A stretch of 64,000 nt of DNA from an uncultured Clostridia bacterium (GTDB lineage Bacteria > Bacillota > Clostridia > TANB77 > CAG-508). The stretch is from NCBI GenBank assembly GCA_947623595.1, contig CANQHC010000004.1, positions 1-64,000 on the forward strand, written 5' to 3'. Numbering within the stretch: the first letter of the stretch is position 1; each line of letters starts with the position of its first letter. Under the pieces are notes generated by a model that was given only the letters and a program-made list of their open reading frames with translations, was not told the DNA's origin and did no database searches. A program made the position numbers and the translations under genes. Below are positions 41,885-50,626 of this stretch, piece after piece.

Positions 41885-42275
41885 TACTGTTAATCACAAA
41901 TCCATGCCAGATTTAACTAATGAGCAAATAAAAAAAGAGGTTATGGATTTACATTCAGCAATATATGAGAAATTTGGCTATGAAATGAAATATATAAGGC
42001 CACCTAAGGGTGAATTTAGTCAAAGAACTATAGCATATACAAACACATTAGGATATAAAACTGTTATGTGGTCTTTTGCATATGATGATTGGGATGAAAA
42101 CAAGCAAGGAAGAGAAGAATATGCTAAAAAGAAGATCTTAGATAATGTACACAATGGAGCAGTTATTTTACTCCATGGTAATTCAAAAGATAATACTAAT
42201 ATTTTAGATTATTGTATTAAACAAATTAAAAGTATGGGATATGAGTTTAAAAACTTAAATGAATTTTCTAGGTAA
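41885..42275 (+). pseudogene. pdaA: Polysaccharide deacetylase (PdaA-like), C-terminal part
   Basis: In frame with the N-terminal part once the element is removed, it begins T-V-N-H-K-S-MPDLTNEQIKKEV and includes RPPKGEFSQRTI (catalytic motif 3) and NGAVILLHGNSKDN (motif 5 His). All NodB catalytic residues are present across the two halves, with no other damage, which suggests the insertion is recent or reversible. yqfC follows 71 nt later. Confidence 0.9.
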
Positions 42276-42284
42276 AATAATTAG

Positions 42285-42349
42285 AAAGGAGTAGAAGCTA
42301 AAAAGCATAAAAGAAAATTTCTTGCTTAATATGCTTCAAAATTAATATG
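42285..42349 (+). promoter_or_regulatory. SD - hairpin - start arrangement of yqfC
   Basis: AAAGGAG (42285-42291) is 55 nt from the ATG at 42347. GAAGC (42294-42298) can pair with GCTTC (42333-42337), leaving 11 unpaired nt; a competing inner stem AAGCATA/TATGCTT (42303-42309 and 42330-42336) is also possible. Confidence 0.5.
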
Positions 42350-42640
42350 GCAAAACCAAAAAAGAAAGCTCCAAGTAAAGTAAATAAATTATTAGATATT
42401 CCTCAAGAAGTTTCTACTAATATACCTAAAATCACTATTATTGGGTTTGAGCAAATGCTAATTGAAAATTACAAATCCATTCTAGAATATCAAGAATTTT
42501 ATATTCGTATTAGTACATATATTGGCATTTTAAATATAAATGGCTATGAATTAAATTTAAGAGAAATGACCACAGATGATTTAATAATAACAGGAAAAAT
42601 AGATGCAATAGATTTTGAGCCAATTGTTGATGAGCAATAG
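42347..42640 (+). CDS. yqfC: Sporulation protein YqfC
   Basis: The 97 residues match the YqfC family, with PKITIIGFEQMLIENYKSILEY and the C-terminal beta strands ending in IDAIDFE. It is expressed in the mother cell under sigma-E in Bacillus. It is directly followed by yqfD, as in other spore formers. Confidence 0.9.
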   Translation: MAKPKKKAPSKVNKLLDIPQEVSTNIPKITIIGFEQMLIENYKSILEYQEFYIRISTYIGILNINGYELNLREMTTDDLIITGKIDAIDFEPIVDEQ

Positions 42641-42673
42641 TATTACAGATGAAAAATAAAGGAGGTAAATAAA

Positions 42674-43858
42674 TTGTACTTTAAGGTATTACTAAATAAA
42701 ATCTTTGGGTATATAACAATAGAAGTAGAGGGATATTTTATAGAACGCTTCATGAACCTTTGCAACCAACGAAAAATCTTTTTATGGAATTTAAAAAGAA
42801 TACATTCAACAATTATGAATGTAAATATCGGAATAAACGATTTTAAAAAGTTAAAACAGATTGCTAAAAAAACTAAATGCAGGGTAAAAATTAAAAAGAA
42901 AAGAGGACTCCCTTTTTTACTTCAAAGGTATAAAAAGCGAAAAATATTTTTTGCTTTATTTTTACTCATTTTAATTTCTATTGTTGTGTTATCAAATTTT
43001 ATTTGGAATATTGAAATTATAGGAAATGAACAAATACCTTCTGAAGAAATAAGCCAAATATTGGAAAAGAGTAATTTTAAAGTAGGAAGATGTAAAATAG
43101 GAATAAATACAAAAGAGGTGATTAATCAAATTCGATTAGAAAGAGATGACATAGCATGGGCAGGAATAGAAATAAGGGGTACTAATGCAACTGTAAAAAT
43201 TGTTGAAGCTGATTTAAAACCAGAGCTAATTTCAGAGGAAGAATATTGTAACCTTGTTGCAACAAAAGATGGAATAATTACAAAAATTACAGCACAAAAC
43301 GGAACTCCTGTAGTAGAAGAAGGAGAGGTAGTAAAAAAAGGAAGTGTTTTAGTTGGTGGTTGGCTAGAAGGAAAGTATACAGGAACCAGATATGTGCATG
43401 CAAATGGCGAGGTACAGGCAAAAGTATGGTATTCAGAAAAGGTTCAAATACCTTTAAAACAGATGAAAAAAGAGAAAACAGGAAACGAGGAAAATAAATA
43501 CTCTGTAAAGGTAAATAATTTTGAAATAAATTTGGCAAAAAGGGTTTCAAAATTTAAAAAATATGATACAATAGAGTCGACTAAAAAATTGAAGCTATTT
43601 TCTGATTTTTATTTACCAATTGAAATACATAAAACGAATTTTCAAGAGTACCAAGAAAAGGAAATTGTTTATACACTTCAAGAAGCAGAAAATATAGGAA
43701 TACAAGAAGCAAAACAAAAATTAGATGAAAAAGTACCAAACAAAGATATGATTTCAGATGAAAAAATTTATAAAGAACAAACATCAGAATATGTGGAAAT
43801 TGAAGTAGTTTATGAAGTGCTAGAAAATATTGCGACAAAAGAGAAAATAATATTTTGA
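42674..43858 (+). CDS. yqfD: Sporulation protein YqfD
   Basis: The 394 residues begin at TTG after AAAGGAGG. A cytoplasmic domain (1-85), one membrane helix (about 95-115, FFALFLLILISIVVLSNFIW) and an extracytoplasmic region with NIEIIGNEQIPSEEI and GTRYVHANGEVQAKVWY match the family. It is needed in sporulation with YqfC; the exact role is not settled. Confidence 0.92.
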   Translation: MYFKVLLNKIFGYITIEVEGYFIERFMNLCNQRKIFLWNLKRIHSTIMNVNIGINDFKKLKQIAKKTKCRVKIKKKRGLPFLLQRYKKRKIFFALFLLILISIVVLSNFIWNIEIIGNEQIPSEEISQILEKSNFKVGRCKIGINTKEVINQIRLERDDIAWAGIEIRGTNATVKIVEADLKPELISEEEYCNLVATKDGIITKITAQNGTPVVEEGEVVKKGSVLVGGWLEGKYTGTRYVHANGEVQAKVWYSEKVQIPLKQMKKEKTGNEENKYSVKVNNFEINLAKRVSKFKKYDTIESTKKLKLFSDFYLPIEIHKTNFQEYQEKEIVYTLQEAENIGIQEAKQKLDEKVPNKDMISDEKIYKEQTSEYVEIEVVYEVLENIATKEKIIF

Positions 43859-43872
43859 AAGGAAGATTAGCC

Positions 43873-45087
43873 ATGGAAGAAAGAAGTTTGAGAGTATACC
43901 AAGACAAAACATTTATCTCTAAACTAACAAATACAATTACAAAAATACTAACACCAACTAAAATTGGAATAAATGGAATGCTCATTTCTATGAAAAGAAA
44001 TAATGCACTAAAAAACTATGAACAATATGTAGAAGCCAAAGAAATAGAAAATCAAGCTAAGCAAGAGGCAATTTCAAAAAAGTTTGAAGACATTTATGCA
44101 CTTTATCTAGAATCAATAGATAAATACATATTAGATTCTATATATAAAAAAGTTAGAAGTGATTCAGCTACAGACTTCGAAAGAAATGCATTATCACAAT
44201 ACTATACAATAGTGCACCTAAAAGAAACTGAATATTTAGAGTATAAGTATAGAAAGCAAATGTATTTATTAAGCTTAGACTACCAAACAGTAGAAAATCT
44301 TAATAAACCACAATTATTTGACAGATATAAAAGATTATATTCTGAGCAAATGGAATCTTTATATAAAGGGTTATTAAAACATTATTCAATAAAATTAGCA
44401 GATAACCAAAATGCAAGTTCTAAAGATGAAATATATCAGAAAATTTTTGATACAATAGAAGGTTATATAGATAGTATCTTACCAATAAAAATGAAGCAAG
44501 AGCCTAACAACAAAGTATATCAAGAAATTTTAGAAGAATATCAAAATTTTGAAAAATTTACAATAGGTAAGTTAGACCAAAATGATACTATTGAAAAAAA
44601 TATGATATTATTAGCACTTAGTAGAAAATTGTTTACACACAGTTTGCCATTAATTGTGGCAGAACAATGTTATGAAAAATTATTACAAGACACAAGAAGC
44701 CTAATAGTAGATACAAAAATATCTCGCAAACAAGAAAAAGCATATTCAATATTAATGAATTTAATTGAAGAATATCAAGTAAAATTGCTATCAACTAAAA
44801 TTTACTGGGAAAAGCCAGCAGAACGTGAGCAATACAAAGAATTTTGGAAAGCATATCAAGACATGCAAGAACAAAAAGATATAAATTATGCACAATATTT
44901 ACAACAAAAACAAATTTTATTTTTGAAAAATGACCTAAAAAAATTACGTGCAGATTATAATAAACATTATAGAATTATTCAATTTTATCAAAATAAGTTG
45001 GTAGAATTTGGAGTAATGAAAAACTTAAAAAATGCTTGTAGAACAGAAAAAGGTTATATCAAAAAGAAAGTTACTGCACATGCATAA
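43873..45087 (+). CDS. Unknown alpha-helical protein between yqfD and ybeY
   Basis: The 404 residues follow AAAGGAAG and show no signal peptide or membrane helix. The sequence is almost wholly helical and charged, with long heptad-like stretches (KNYEQYVEAKEIENQAKQEA; NYAQYLQQKQILFLKNDLKK). I do not recognise it. In many Firmicutes phoH occupies this place between yqfD and ybeY, but no ATPase motif is present here. Context suggests a sporulation- or ribosome-linked role; that is inference only. Confidence 0.7.
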   Translation: MEERSLRVYQDKTFISKLTNTITKILTPTKIGINGMLISMKRNNALKNYEQYVEAKEIENQAKQEAISKKFEDIYALYLESIDKYILDSIYKKVRSDSATDFERNALSQYYTIVHLKETEYLEYKYRKQMYLLSLDYQTVENLNKPQLFDRYKRLYSEQMESLYKGLLKHYSIKLADNQNASSKDEIYQKIFDTIEGYIDSILPIKMKQEPNNKVYQEILEEYQNFEKFTIGKLDQNDTIEKNMILLALSRKLFTHSLPLIVAEQCYEKLLQDTRSLIVDTKISRKQEKAYSILMNLIEEYQVKLLSTKIYWEKPAEREQYKEFWKAYQDMQEQKDINYAQYLQQKQILFLKNDLKKLRADYNKHYRIIQFYQNKLVEFGVMKNLKNACRTEKGYIKKKVTAHA

Positions 45088-45117
45088 TAACAAAATTTGA
45101 AAATGTGGGGAAATTAG

Positions 45118-45654
45118 ATGGGCAAGGTAGCTGAAATTATTTGGAATAATATTCAAAAAGATGAACAAAATGAAGAACTAATTGAACAAGTAATACAAAA
45201 ATGTTTTGAGGTAGAGAATATAAATCCTACCTCTTTCTATATATGTGTTACTTTAACAAATCCGGAGGAAATTAATAAAATAAATAAACAATATAGAAAC
45301 ATAGATAAACCAACAGATGTATTATCTTTTCCTATGTTTGAAAAAAAAGAATTAGATGAATTAATTAAAAATAATCTTTCAAATGAACAAGCAGAAGAAA
45401 AATCACTTGATAAAAATGATATAGAGGCATTAGAAGAAACTACTCAAGATATATTAGGTGATATTATTATTTCTGTTCCACAAGTAGAAGTACAAGCAAA
45501 AGAATATGGGCATAGTTTCACAAGGGAACTTGCATATATGGTAGTTCATGGCTTTTACCATTTAAGAGGTTATGACCATATGACTGAAGAAGAAAAAACA
45601 CAAATGAGGGAAAGAGAAGAAAATGTACTTATGAAATTAAATATAACAAGATAA
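45118..45654 (+). CDS. ybeY: Endoribonuclease YbeY
   Basis: The 178-residue zinc enzyme matures 16S rRNA 3' ends and takes part in ribosome quality control. The metal motif HGFYHLRGYDH (H-x3-H-x5-H) is at about residue 142. NKQYRNIDKPTDVLSFPM is the family signature. An acidic insertion of about 25 residues (NNLSNEQAEEKSLDKND...) lengthens it relative to the usual 150-160. GTGGGGAAATT precedes the start. Confidence 0.93.
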   Translation: MGKVAEIIWNNIQKDEQNEELIEQVIQKCFEVENINPTSFYICVTLTNPEEINKINKQYRNIDKPTDVLSFPMFEKKELDELIKNNLSNEQAEEKSLDKNDIEALEETTQDILGDIIISVPQVEVQAKEYGHSFTRELAYMVVHGFYHLRGYDHMTEEEKTQMREREENVLMKLNITR

Positions 45655-45675
45655 ATTAAAAATGAAGGGAAGTCT

Positions 45676-46557
45676 ATGAAATCAAAAAAGAAAAACAATG
45701 AAAAGAATGAAAAAAAAGACTTACATAATCAAGCAAATAAAATAGAGGTTTCAAAACAATCTAAACAAGAAAATCGAAAAGATGAAAAAAGCATTTTAGA
45801 AGAAAAAACAAAAAAACAGCAAGATGATAGAACAAAAAATCATAGCTTTATAGATGCTTGGAAAAATGCATTTAATGGAATTATATATGCAACTACAACT
45901 CAAGGAAATATAAAAAAACAATTAATTATTGCAGTTGTTGTTGTTATTGTCAGTCTTTTTTTTAATCTAAATAGAGCAGAGTTTTTATGCTTTTTATTCA
46001 CTATAGTATTAATTCTTTTTGCAGAGATGGTAAATACAGCAATTGAAACAGTTGTAGATTTATATGTTGATGTATATCATCCAAAAGCAAAAATAGCAAA
46101 AGATGTTGCAGCAGGTGGTGTTGTTATTACCACAATAAATGCATTAATCGTAGCATATTTCTTATTCTTTGACAAAATAGCAGATATTGGTTTGGCATTT
46201 ATAGAAAATATTACAAATACACCATCACATTTAGCGTTTTCAGTAATGATAATTGTTATTATTGCTGTATTAGCTTTAATTGCATATGCAAAAACAAATA
46301 AACATAAAGGGTTAAATGCAAAATTTGTTCCAAGTGGACATGCAACAATTGGTTTTGCTGCAAATGCTATTATATGGCTTTTAACAGATAATTTTATTGT
46401 ATTAATATTATCATTAATAATGTCAATTTTACTAGCAGAAAGTAGATGCGCAGCAAAAGAACATAAACTATCAGAAATTATCTTTAGTGCATGTTTTGCA
46501 AACGCTATGGTTCTAATCTTATATGGAATTTCTATAGCATTTACTCAATTAACTTAA
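45676..46557 (+). CDS. Diacylglycerol/undecaprenol kinase fused to a PAP2 phosphatase
   Basis: The 293 residues start with a 60-residue Lys-rich cytoplasmic extension. A DgkA domain (about 62-165, with AEMVNTAIETVVDLYVDVYHPKAKIAKDVAAG) is followed by a PAP2 region containing KFVPSGHATIGFAAN, ESRCAAKEHKLSE. The N-terminal half would phosphorylate undecaprenol or diacylglycerol and the C-terminal half dephosphorylate a lipid phosphate, both serving envelope lipid recycling. It lies 21 nt after ybeY; in many Firmicutes dgkA is likewise next to ybeY. Confidence 0.9.
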   Translation: MKSKKKNNEKNEKKDLHNQANKIEVSKQSKQENRKDEKSILEEKTKKQQDDRTKNHSFIDAWKNAFNGIIYATTTQGNIKKQLIIAVVVVIVSLFFNLNRAEFLCFLFTIVLILFAEMVNTAIETVVDLYVDVYHPKAKIAKDVAAGGVVITTINALIVAYFLFFDKIADIGLAFIENITNTPSHLAFSVMIIVIIAVLALIAYAKTNKHKGLNAKFVPSGHATIGFAANAIIWLLTDNFIVLILSLIMSILLAESRCAAKEHKLSEIIFSACFANAMVLILYGISIAFTQLT

Positions 46558-46560
46558 GAA

Positions 46561-46606
46561 AAAGGAGGAAAAGTATCCTATTAAGGAAACTTTTGAAAAA
46601 ATTATG
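46561..46606 (+). promoter_or_regulatory. SD - hairpin - start arrangement of the DUF3048 gene
   Basis: AAAGGAGG (46561-46568) is 35 nt from the ATG at 46604. AAAAGT-A-TCCT (46569-46579) pairs with AGGA-A-ACTTTT (46584-46594) around ATTA-type loop bases with one A-A mismatch, leaving 9 unpaired nt. Confidence 0.6.
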
Positions 46607-47791
46607 ATGGAAAAGGTAAGAAGTAATAAAGGTGGAATAAAAATTTTAGTAGCAATACTAATAGTTTTAATTATCATAGCAGGAATACTATTAGTAGAAA
46701 AAATAAATAGAGATAAAAAGCAAATAGAAGTAGGAACTGCTAAGGGAGAAAACATAGAAAATACTAATATAGAAAATATTAACACGGAAAATGATACTAT
46801 ACAACAAATTGCAAAACCTAAAACTTTTGAAGGTGATGAAAGGCCAATTGCTTTTATGATAGATAATAACATTAAAGCAATGCCACAGGCAGGCCTATTA
46901 GAGGCAGATTTAATATATGAAATAATTGTAGAAGGTGGAGAAACTAGATTAATGGCAGTTATGAAAAATAAGGAACTAGAGAAAATCGGTCCACTAAGGA
47001 GTGCAAGGCATTATTTCTTAGATTATGCTCTAGAAAATGATGCAATTTATGTACACTATGGGCAAAGTCCACAGGCAGAATCTGATATCAAAAGTTTAGG
47101 CGTTAATAATATAAATGGTATGTATGAGAGTTCAAAAAACTTTTGGAGAGTGAAAGATCGTTATGCTCCACACAATGCAGTAACTTCTACAGAAAAATTA
47201 AAAGAGGTTATTAAAGCTAAAGGTTATAGAACAACTACTAACAAAAGTAATGTATTAAATTATGTAGCAGAGGATTTCGATTTAGAAGATATTAAAGAAA
47301 AAGTAAAAAGCGGAAAAAATACTAATTCTACAAAAAATAATCAAACAAGTTCAAATGAACAATCAGAAAACCAAGAAAATGAAAAGGTAACAAACATAGC
47401 AAATACAGTTACTATACCATATTCAACAGTAAATACAGTAAAATATACTTATGATAAAAAAACTAAAACCTACATTAGATATTCCAGAAAAAAGAAACAA
47501 GTAGACTGGGATACACAAAAAGATGTTACTACAAAAAATATTATTATAACTAAATGTAAGAATACAACATTAAATGATGGTACTACAAAAGGAAGGCAAA
47601 CAATATCTAATATAAAAAAATTAGATGGTTATTATATAACCAATGGAAAGTATATTCCAATTACTTGTGAAAAAACTTCTAGGAGCGGAAAAACAGTTTA
47701 TAAAGATTTAGAAGGAAATGAAATAAAAGTAAATGACGGAAAAACATTTATTCAAATATGTCCAATAGATAGTAAAATTACTTTTGAGTAA
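46604..47791 (+). CDS. DUF3048 (YerB-like) extracytoplasmic protein
   Basis: The 395 residues have one N-terminal membrane helix (about residues 9-30) without a lipobox. The DUF3048 core includes RPIAFMIDNNIKAMPQAGLLEADLIYE, GGETRLMAV, GPLRSARHYFLD and HYGQSP, with a C-terminal half containing KRKKQVDWDTQK-like strands. The family is widespread in Firmicutes and of unknown function. A terminator follows. Confidence 0.85.
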   Translation: MMEKVRSNKGGIKILVAILIVLIIIAGILLVEKINRDKKQIEVGTAKGENIENTNIENINTENDTIQQIAKPKTFEGDERPIAFMIDNNIKAMPQAGLLEADLIYEIIVEGGETRLMAVMKNKELEKIGPLRSARHYFLDYALENDAIYVHYGQSPQAESDIKSLGVNNINGMYESSKNFWRVKDRYAPHNAVTSTEKLKEVIKAKGYRTTTNKSNVLNYVAEDFDLEDIKEKVKSGKNTNSTKNNQTSSNEQSENQENEKVTNIANTVTIPYSTVNTVKYTYDKKTKTYIRYSRKKKQVDWDTQKDVTTKNIIITKCKNTTLNDGTTKGRQTISNIKKLDGYYITNGKYIPITCEKTSRSGKTVYKDLEGNEIKVNDGKTFIQICPIDSKITFE

Positions 47792-47839
47792 AAGTACCCA
47801 TTAATGAGGTAAACGAAAATTATTAAAAAATGTGATATA

Positions 47840-47876
47840 AACCCAAAATGTTAGAAAAAACATGGAGGGTTTTTAT
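47840..47876 (+). terminator. Intrinsic terminator after the DUF3048 gene
   Basis: AACCC (47840-47844) with GGGTT (47867-47871) and ATGTT (47848-47852) with AACAT (47859-47863) form a stem with a 3x3 internal loop, followed by a T-run. The region 47877-48007 shows nothing else. Confidence 0.75.
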
Positions 47877-48007
47877 TATACTTAAATATAATTAGAATAT
47901 TACTTAAACAACGAATGTGGATTAAACTGACTAAATATGTAAAGTTACTGCTAAAAATTATGCTAAAAATTACCATGTAGAAAAATGAAGATTATAGTCG
48001 AATTTTC

Positions 48008-48036
48008 TTGTAGAAAAAAATACACTTTGATATAAT
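48008..48036 (+). promoter_or_regulatory. Promoter of the hydrogenase operon
   Basis: TTGTAG (48008-48013) and TATAAT (48031-48036) are 17 bp apart, about 90 bp upstream of hydC. Confidence 0.65.
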
Positions 48037-48088
48037 AAGAATAGGCATGTGTTAATAAAATTGTTTTATATAAATAATAAAAATAAGG

Positions 48089-48135
48089 AAAGGAGAAATG
48101 TTAGCAATTATTGTGTTAGCATAAAAAATGAAATG
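48089..48135 (+). promoter_or_regulatory. SD - hairpin - start arrangement of hydC
   Basis: AAAGGAG (48089-48095) is 37 nt from the ATG at 48133. ATGTTAGC (48098-48105) pairs with GTTAGCAT (48115-48122) using two G-U pairs, leaving 12 unpaired nt. The sequence resembles the ppa hairpin. Confidence 0.6.
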
Positions 48136-48627
48136 GAAGAAAACAAAGTTGAAAACTGCTCTTGTATGGATGAAAAGTTAGAAAAAGAGTTAGAAAAAAT
48201 TTTAGAGCAATATACGAATGTAAAAGATAATTTAATTCCTATTTTAAATGAAGTTCAAATAAAATATGGATATATTCCACAAATTGCACAAAGAAAAATT
48301 TCAGAATATTTGAATATTCCAATGGCAGAAATTTATGGAGTTATTACTTTTTATTCTCGTTTTACTCTAAAACCAAAGGGAAAGTATGCAATTTCAGTAT
48401 GTTTAGGAACTGCTTGTTTTGTAAAAGGTTCTGAGAAAATAATGGAGAGATTAAAACAAAGGTTGAACATTCAAGAAGGAGAAACTACACCTGATGGAAA
48501 ATTTTCAATTGACAGTACACGTTGCGTTGGAGCATGTGGTATAGCACCAGTATTTACTGTAAATGGAGAAGTATATGGCAAAGCAACAGTAAAAAAATTA
48601 GATGAAGTGCTTGATTCATTAGAATAA
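48133..48627 (+). CDS. hydC: NuoE-like hydrogenase subunit HydC
   Basis: The 164 residues form a thioredoxin-like [2Fe-2S] subunit of a multimeric [FeFe] hydrogenase. Cysteines are seen in CLGTACFVKGS and RCVGACGIAP, the four cluster ligands. The helical N-terminus (YGYIPQIAQRKISEYLNIP) is typical of NuoE. It passes electrons between NADH/ferredoxin and the HydA-HydB core. It is the first gene of hydCBA. Confidence 0.92.
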   Translation: MEENKVENCSCMDEKLEKELEKILEQYTNVKDNLIPILNEVQIKYGYIPQIAQRKISEYLNIPMAEIYGVITFYSRFTLKPKGKYAISVCLGTACFVKGSEKIMERLKQRLNIQEGETTPDGKFSIDSTRCVGACGIAPVFTVNGEVYGKATVKKLDEVLDSLE

Positions 48628-48665
48628 TAAAACAAAAAGATGAAAATAGTAATATGGAGGTCAGA

Positions 48666-50522
48666 ATGAAAACTCTAGAAAAAATAAGAAAAATTAGAGA
48701 AGATAAGAGAAAAGAGCTTGATATTAGGGTAAATAGTGAAGTTGGAACAAAAGAAAAACATATTTTAGTATGTCATGGTACAGGTTGTACATCTTCAAAA
48801 TCCCCTAAAATTATAGAAAATTTCAGAAAAATTATTGAAGAGAAAAAAATAGAAAATGTACGTGTTATTCAAACAGGTTGTTTTGGATTATGTGCTAAAG
48901 GGCCAATAGTTATAATTCGTCCTGAAAATACTTTCTATGCAATGGTAACACCGGATGATTGTGAAGAAATTATTCAAACACATATCATAGAAGGAAAACC
49001 AGTAGAAAGGTTACTATGCAAAGACATTGATGGTAACAAAGTACATAATTTAGATGAACTTACATTCTACAAAAAGCAAAAAAGAATTGCACTTAAAAAC
49101 TGTGGTAGAATAGATCCTGAGCAAATTGATGAATATATTGCTTTTGATGGATATAAAGCATTGGAAAAAGTTCTATTAGAAATGAGTCCTGATGAAGTAA
49201 TTGATGAAATAGAAAAATCAGGTTTAAGAGGTAGAGGTGGAGCCGGTTTCCCAACAGGAAAAAAATGGAGGCTTACAAAAGATGTTAAAGGTGATCAAAA
49301 ATATGTAGTATGTAATGCAGATGAAGGAGATCCAGGAGCTTTTATGGACAGAAGTATTCTAGAAGGTGACCCACATTCTGTTTTAGAGTCCATGATAATT
49401 GCAGGTTTTGCAATTGGAGCAAATCAAGGATATATCTATGTTAGAGCTGAATATCCTATTGCTGTTGAAAGATTTGCAGTTGCAATTAAACAAGCAAGAG
49501 AATATGGGCTACTTGGAAAAAATATTTTTGGAACCGATTTTAGTTTTGATGTAGAAATTCGTTTAGGAGCAGGAGCATTCGTATGTGGTGAGGAAACCGC
49601 ACTTTTAGAGTCAATAGAAGGAAAGAGAGGTCAACCAAGGTTAAAACCACCATATCCAGCAAATTCAGGGCTATGGGGCAAACCAACTCTTATTAATAAT
49701 GTTGAAACATATGCCAATATTACCAGAATTATTTTAAATGGTGCAGATTGGTATTCAAGCATAGGCACACAAGGTTCAAAAGGTACAAAAGTATTTGCTT
49801 TAGGTGGAAATGTAGTAAATGTTGGATTAGTAGAAGTTCCAATGGGTACAACTTTAAGAGAAATTGTATATGATATTGGTGGAGGAATTCCAAATGGAAG
49901 AGACTTTAAAGCAGCACAAACTGGAGGACCTTCTGGAGGATGTATTCCAAAAGAACATTTAGATACACCAATAGATTATGAATCTTTAAAAGAGATTGGC
50001 TCAATGATGGGCTCAGGTGGATTAATTGTAATGGATGATACAAAATGTATGGTAAATTTGGCTAAATTCTATTTGAGCTTTACTGTAGATGAATCTTGTG
50101 GAAAATGTACTCCATGTAGAATAGGAACAAAAAGAATGTTAGAAATATTGGAGAAAATATCTAAAGGAGAAGGAGAATTAGAAGACGTAGAAAAACTAGA
50201 AGAATTAGCAAACAGTATTCCAAAATCTGCAGTTTGTGGATTAGGTCAATCAGCTCCAAATCCAGTTCTTTCAACATTCAAATATTTTAGACAAGAGTAT
50301 TTAGACCATGTAAAAGAAAAAGTATGTAAAACAGGAGAATGTAAAGCATTAGCCAGAATTCAGATAGATGAAACAAAATGTAGAGGTTGTGGAATGTGTA
50401 AGAGAAATTGCCCAGTAGAAGCAATTTCAGGTGAACCAGGAAAAGTTCATCATATAGATGAAACAAAATGTATTAAATGTGGTACATGTTTAACAAGTTG
50501 TCCATTCCATGCAATCGGATAA
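48666..50522 (+). CDS. hydB: NuoF-like hydrogenase subunit HydB
   Basis: The 618 residues start at 48666 after TGGAGGTC. The N-terminal thioredoxin-like [2Fe-2S] domain (CHGTGCTSSKS, CFGLCAKGP) is followed by the NuoF FMN/NADH domain (GLRGRGGAGFPTGKKW, GDPGAFMDRSILEGDPH) with the 4Fe4S motif SCGKCTPCR. Two C-terminal ferredoxin 4Fe4S motifs (CRGCGMCKRNCP, CIKCGTCLTSCP) follow. It binds FMN and NAD(H) and is the electron-bifurcating centre in related enzymes. Confidence 0.95.
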   Translation: MKTLEKIRKIREDKRKELDIRVNSEVGTKEKHILVCHGTGCTSSKSPKIIENFRKIIEEKKIENVRVIQTGCFGLCAKGPIVIIRPENTFYAMVTPDDCEEIIQTHIIEGKPVERLLCKDIDGNKVHNLDELTFYKKQKRIALKNCGRIDPEQIDEYIAFDGYKALEKVLLEMSPDEVIDEIEKSGLRGRGGAGFPTGKKWRLTKDVKGDQKYVVCNADEGDPGAFMDRSILEGDPHSVLESMIIAGFAIGANQGYIYVRAEYPIAVERFAVAIKQAREYGLLGKNIFGTDFSFDVEIRLGAGAFVCGEETALLESIEGKRGQPRLKPPYPANSGLWGKPTLINNVETYANITRIILNGADWYSSIGTQGSKGTKVFALGGNVVNVGLVEVPMGTTLREIVYDIGGGIPNGRDFKAAQTGGPSGGCIPKEHLDTPIDYESLKEIGSMMGSGGLIVMDDTKCMVNLAKFYLSFTVDESCGKCTPCRIGTKRMLEILEKISKGEGELEDVEKLEELANSIPKSAVCGLGQSAPNPVLSTFKYFRQEYLDHVKEKVCKTGECKALARIQIDETKCRGCGMCKRNCPVEAISGEPGKVHHIDETKCIKCGTCLTSCPFHAIG

Positions 50523-50553
50523 TATTTGTGATAAACAAAGATAAAATGAAAAG

Positions 50554-50626
50554 AAAGGAGCGAGGCTGTTCAATAAATGTTAATACATAATAAATTCTAG
50601 CTAGAACGCCTCAAAAATAAAGAATG
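50554..50626 (+). promoter_or_regulatory. SD - hairpin - start arrangement of hydA
   Basis: AAAGGAG (50554-50560) is 63 nt from the ATG at 50624. GAGGC-T-GTTC (50562-50571) pairs with GAAC-GCCTC (50604-50612) with a single bulge, leaving 12 unpaired nt between SD and start. Confidence 0.6.
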
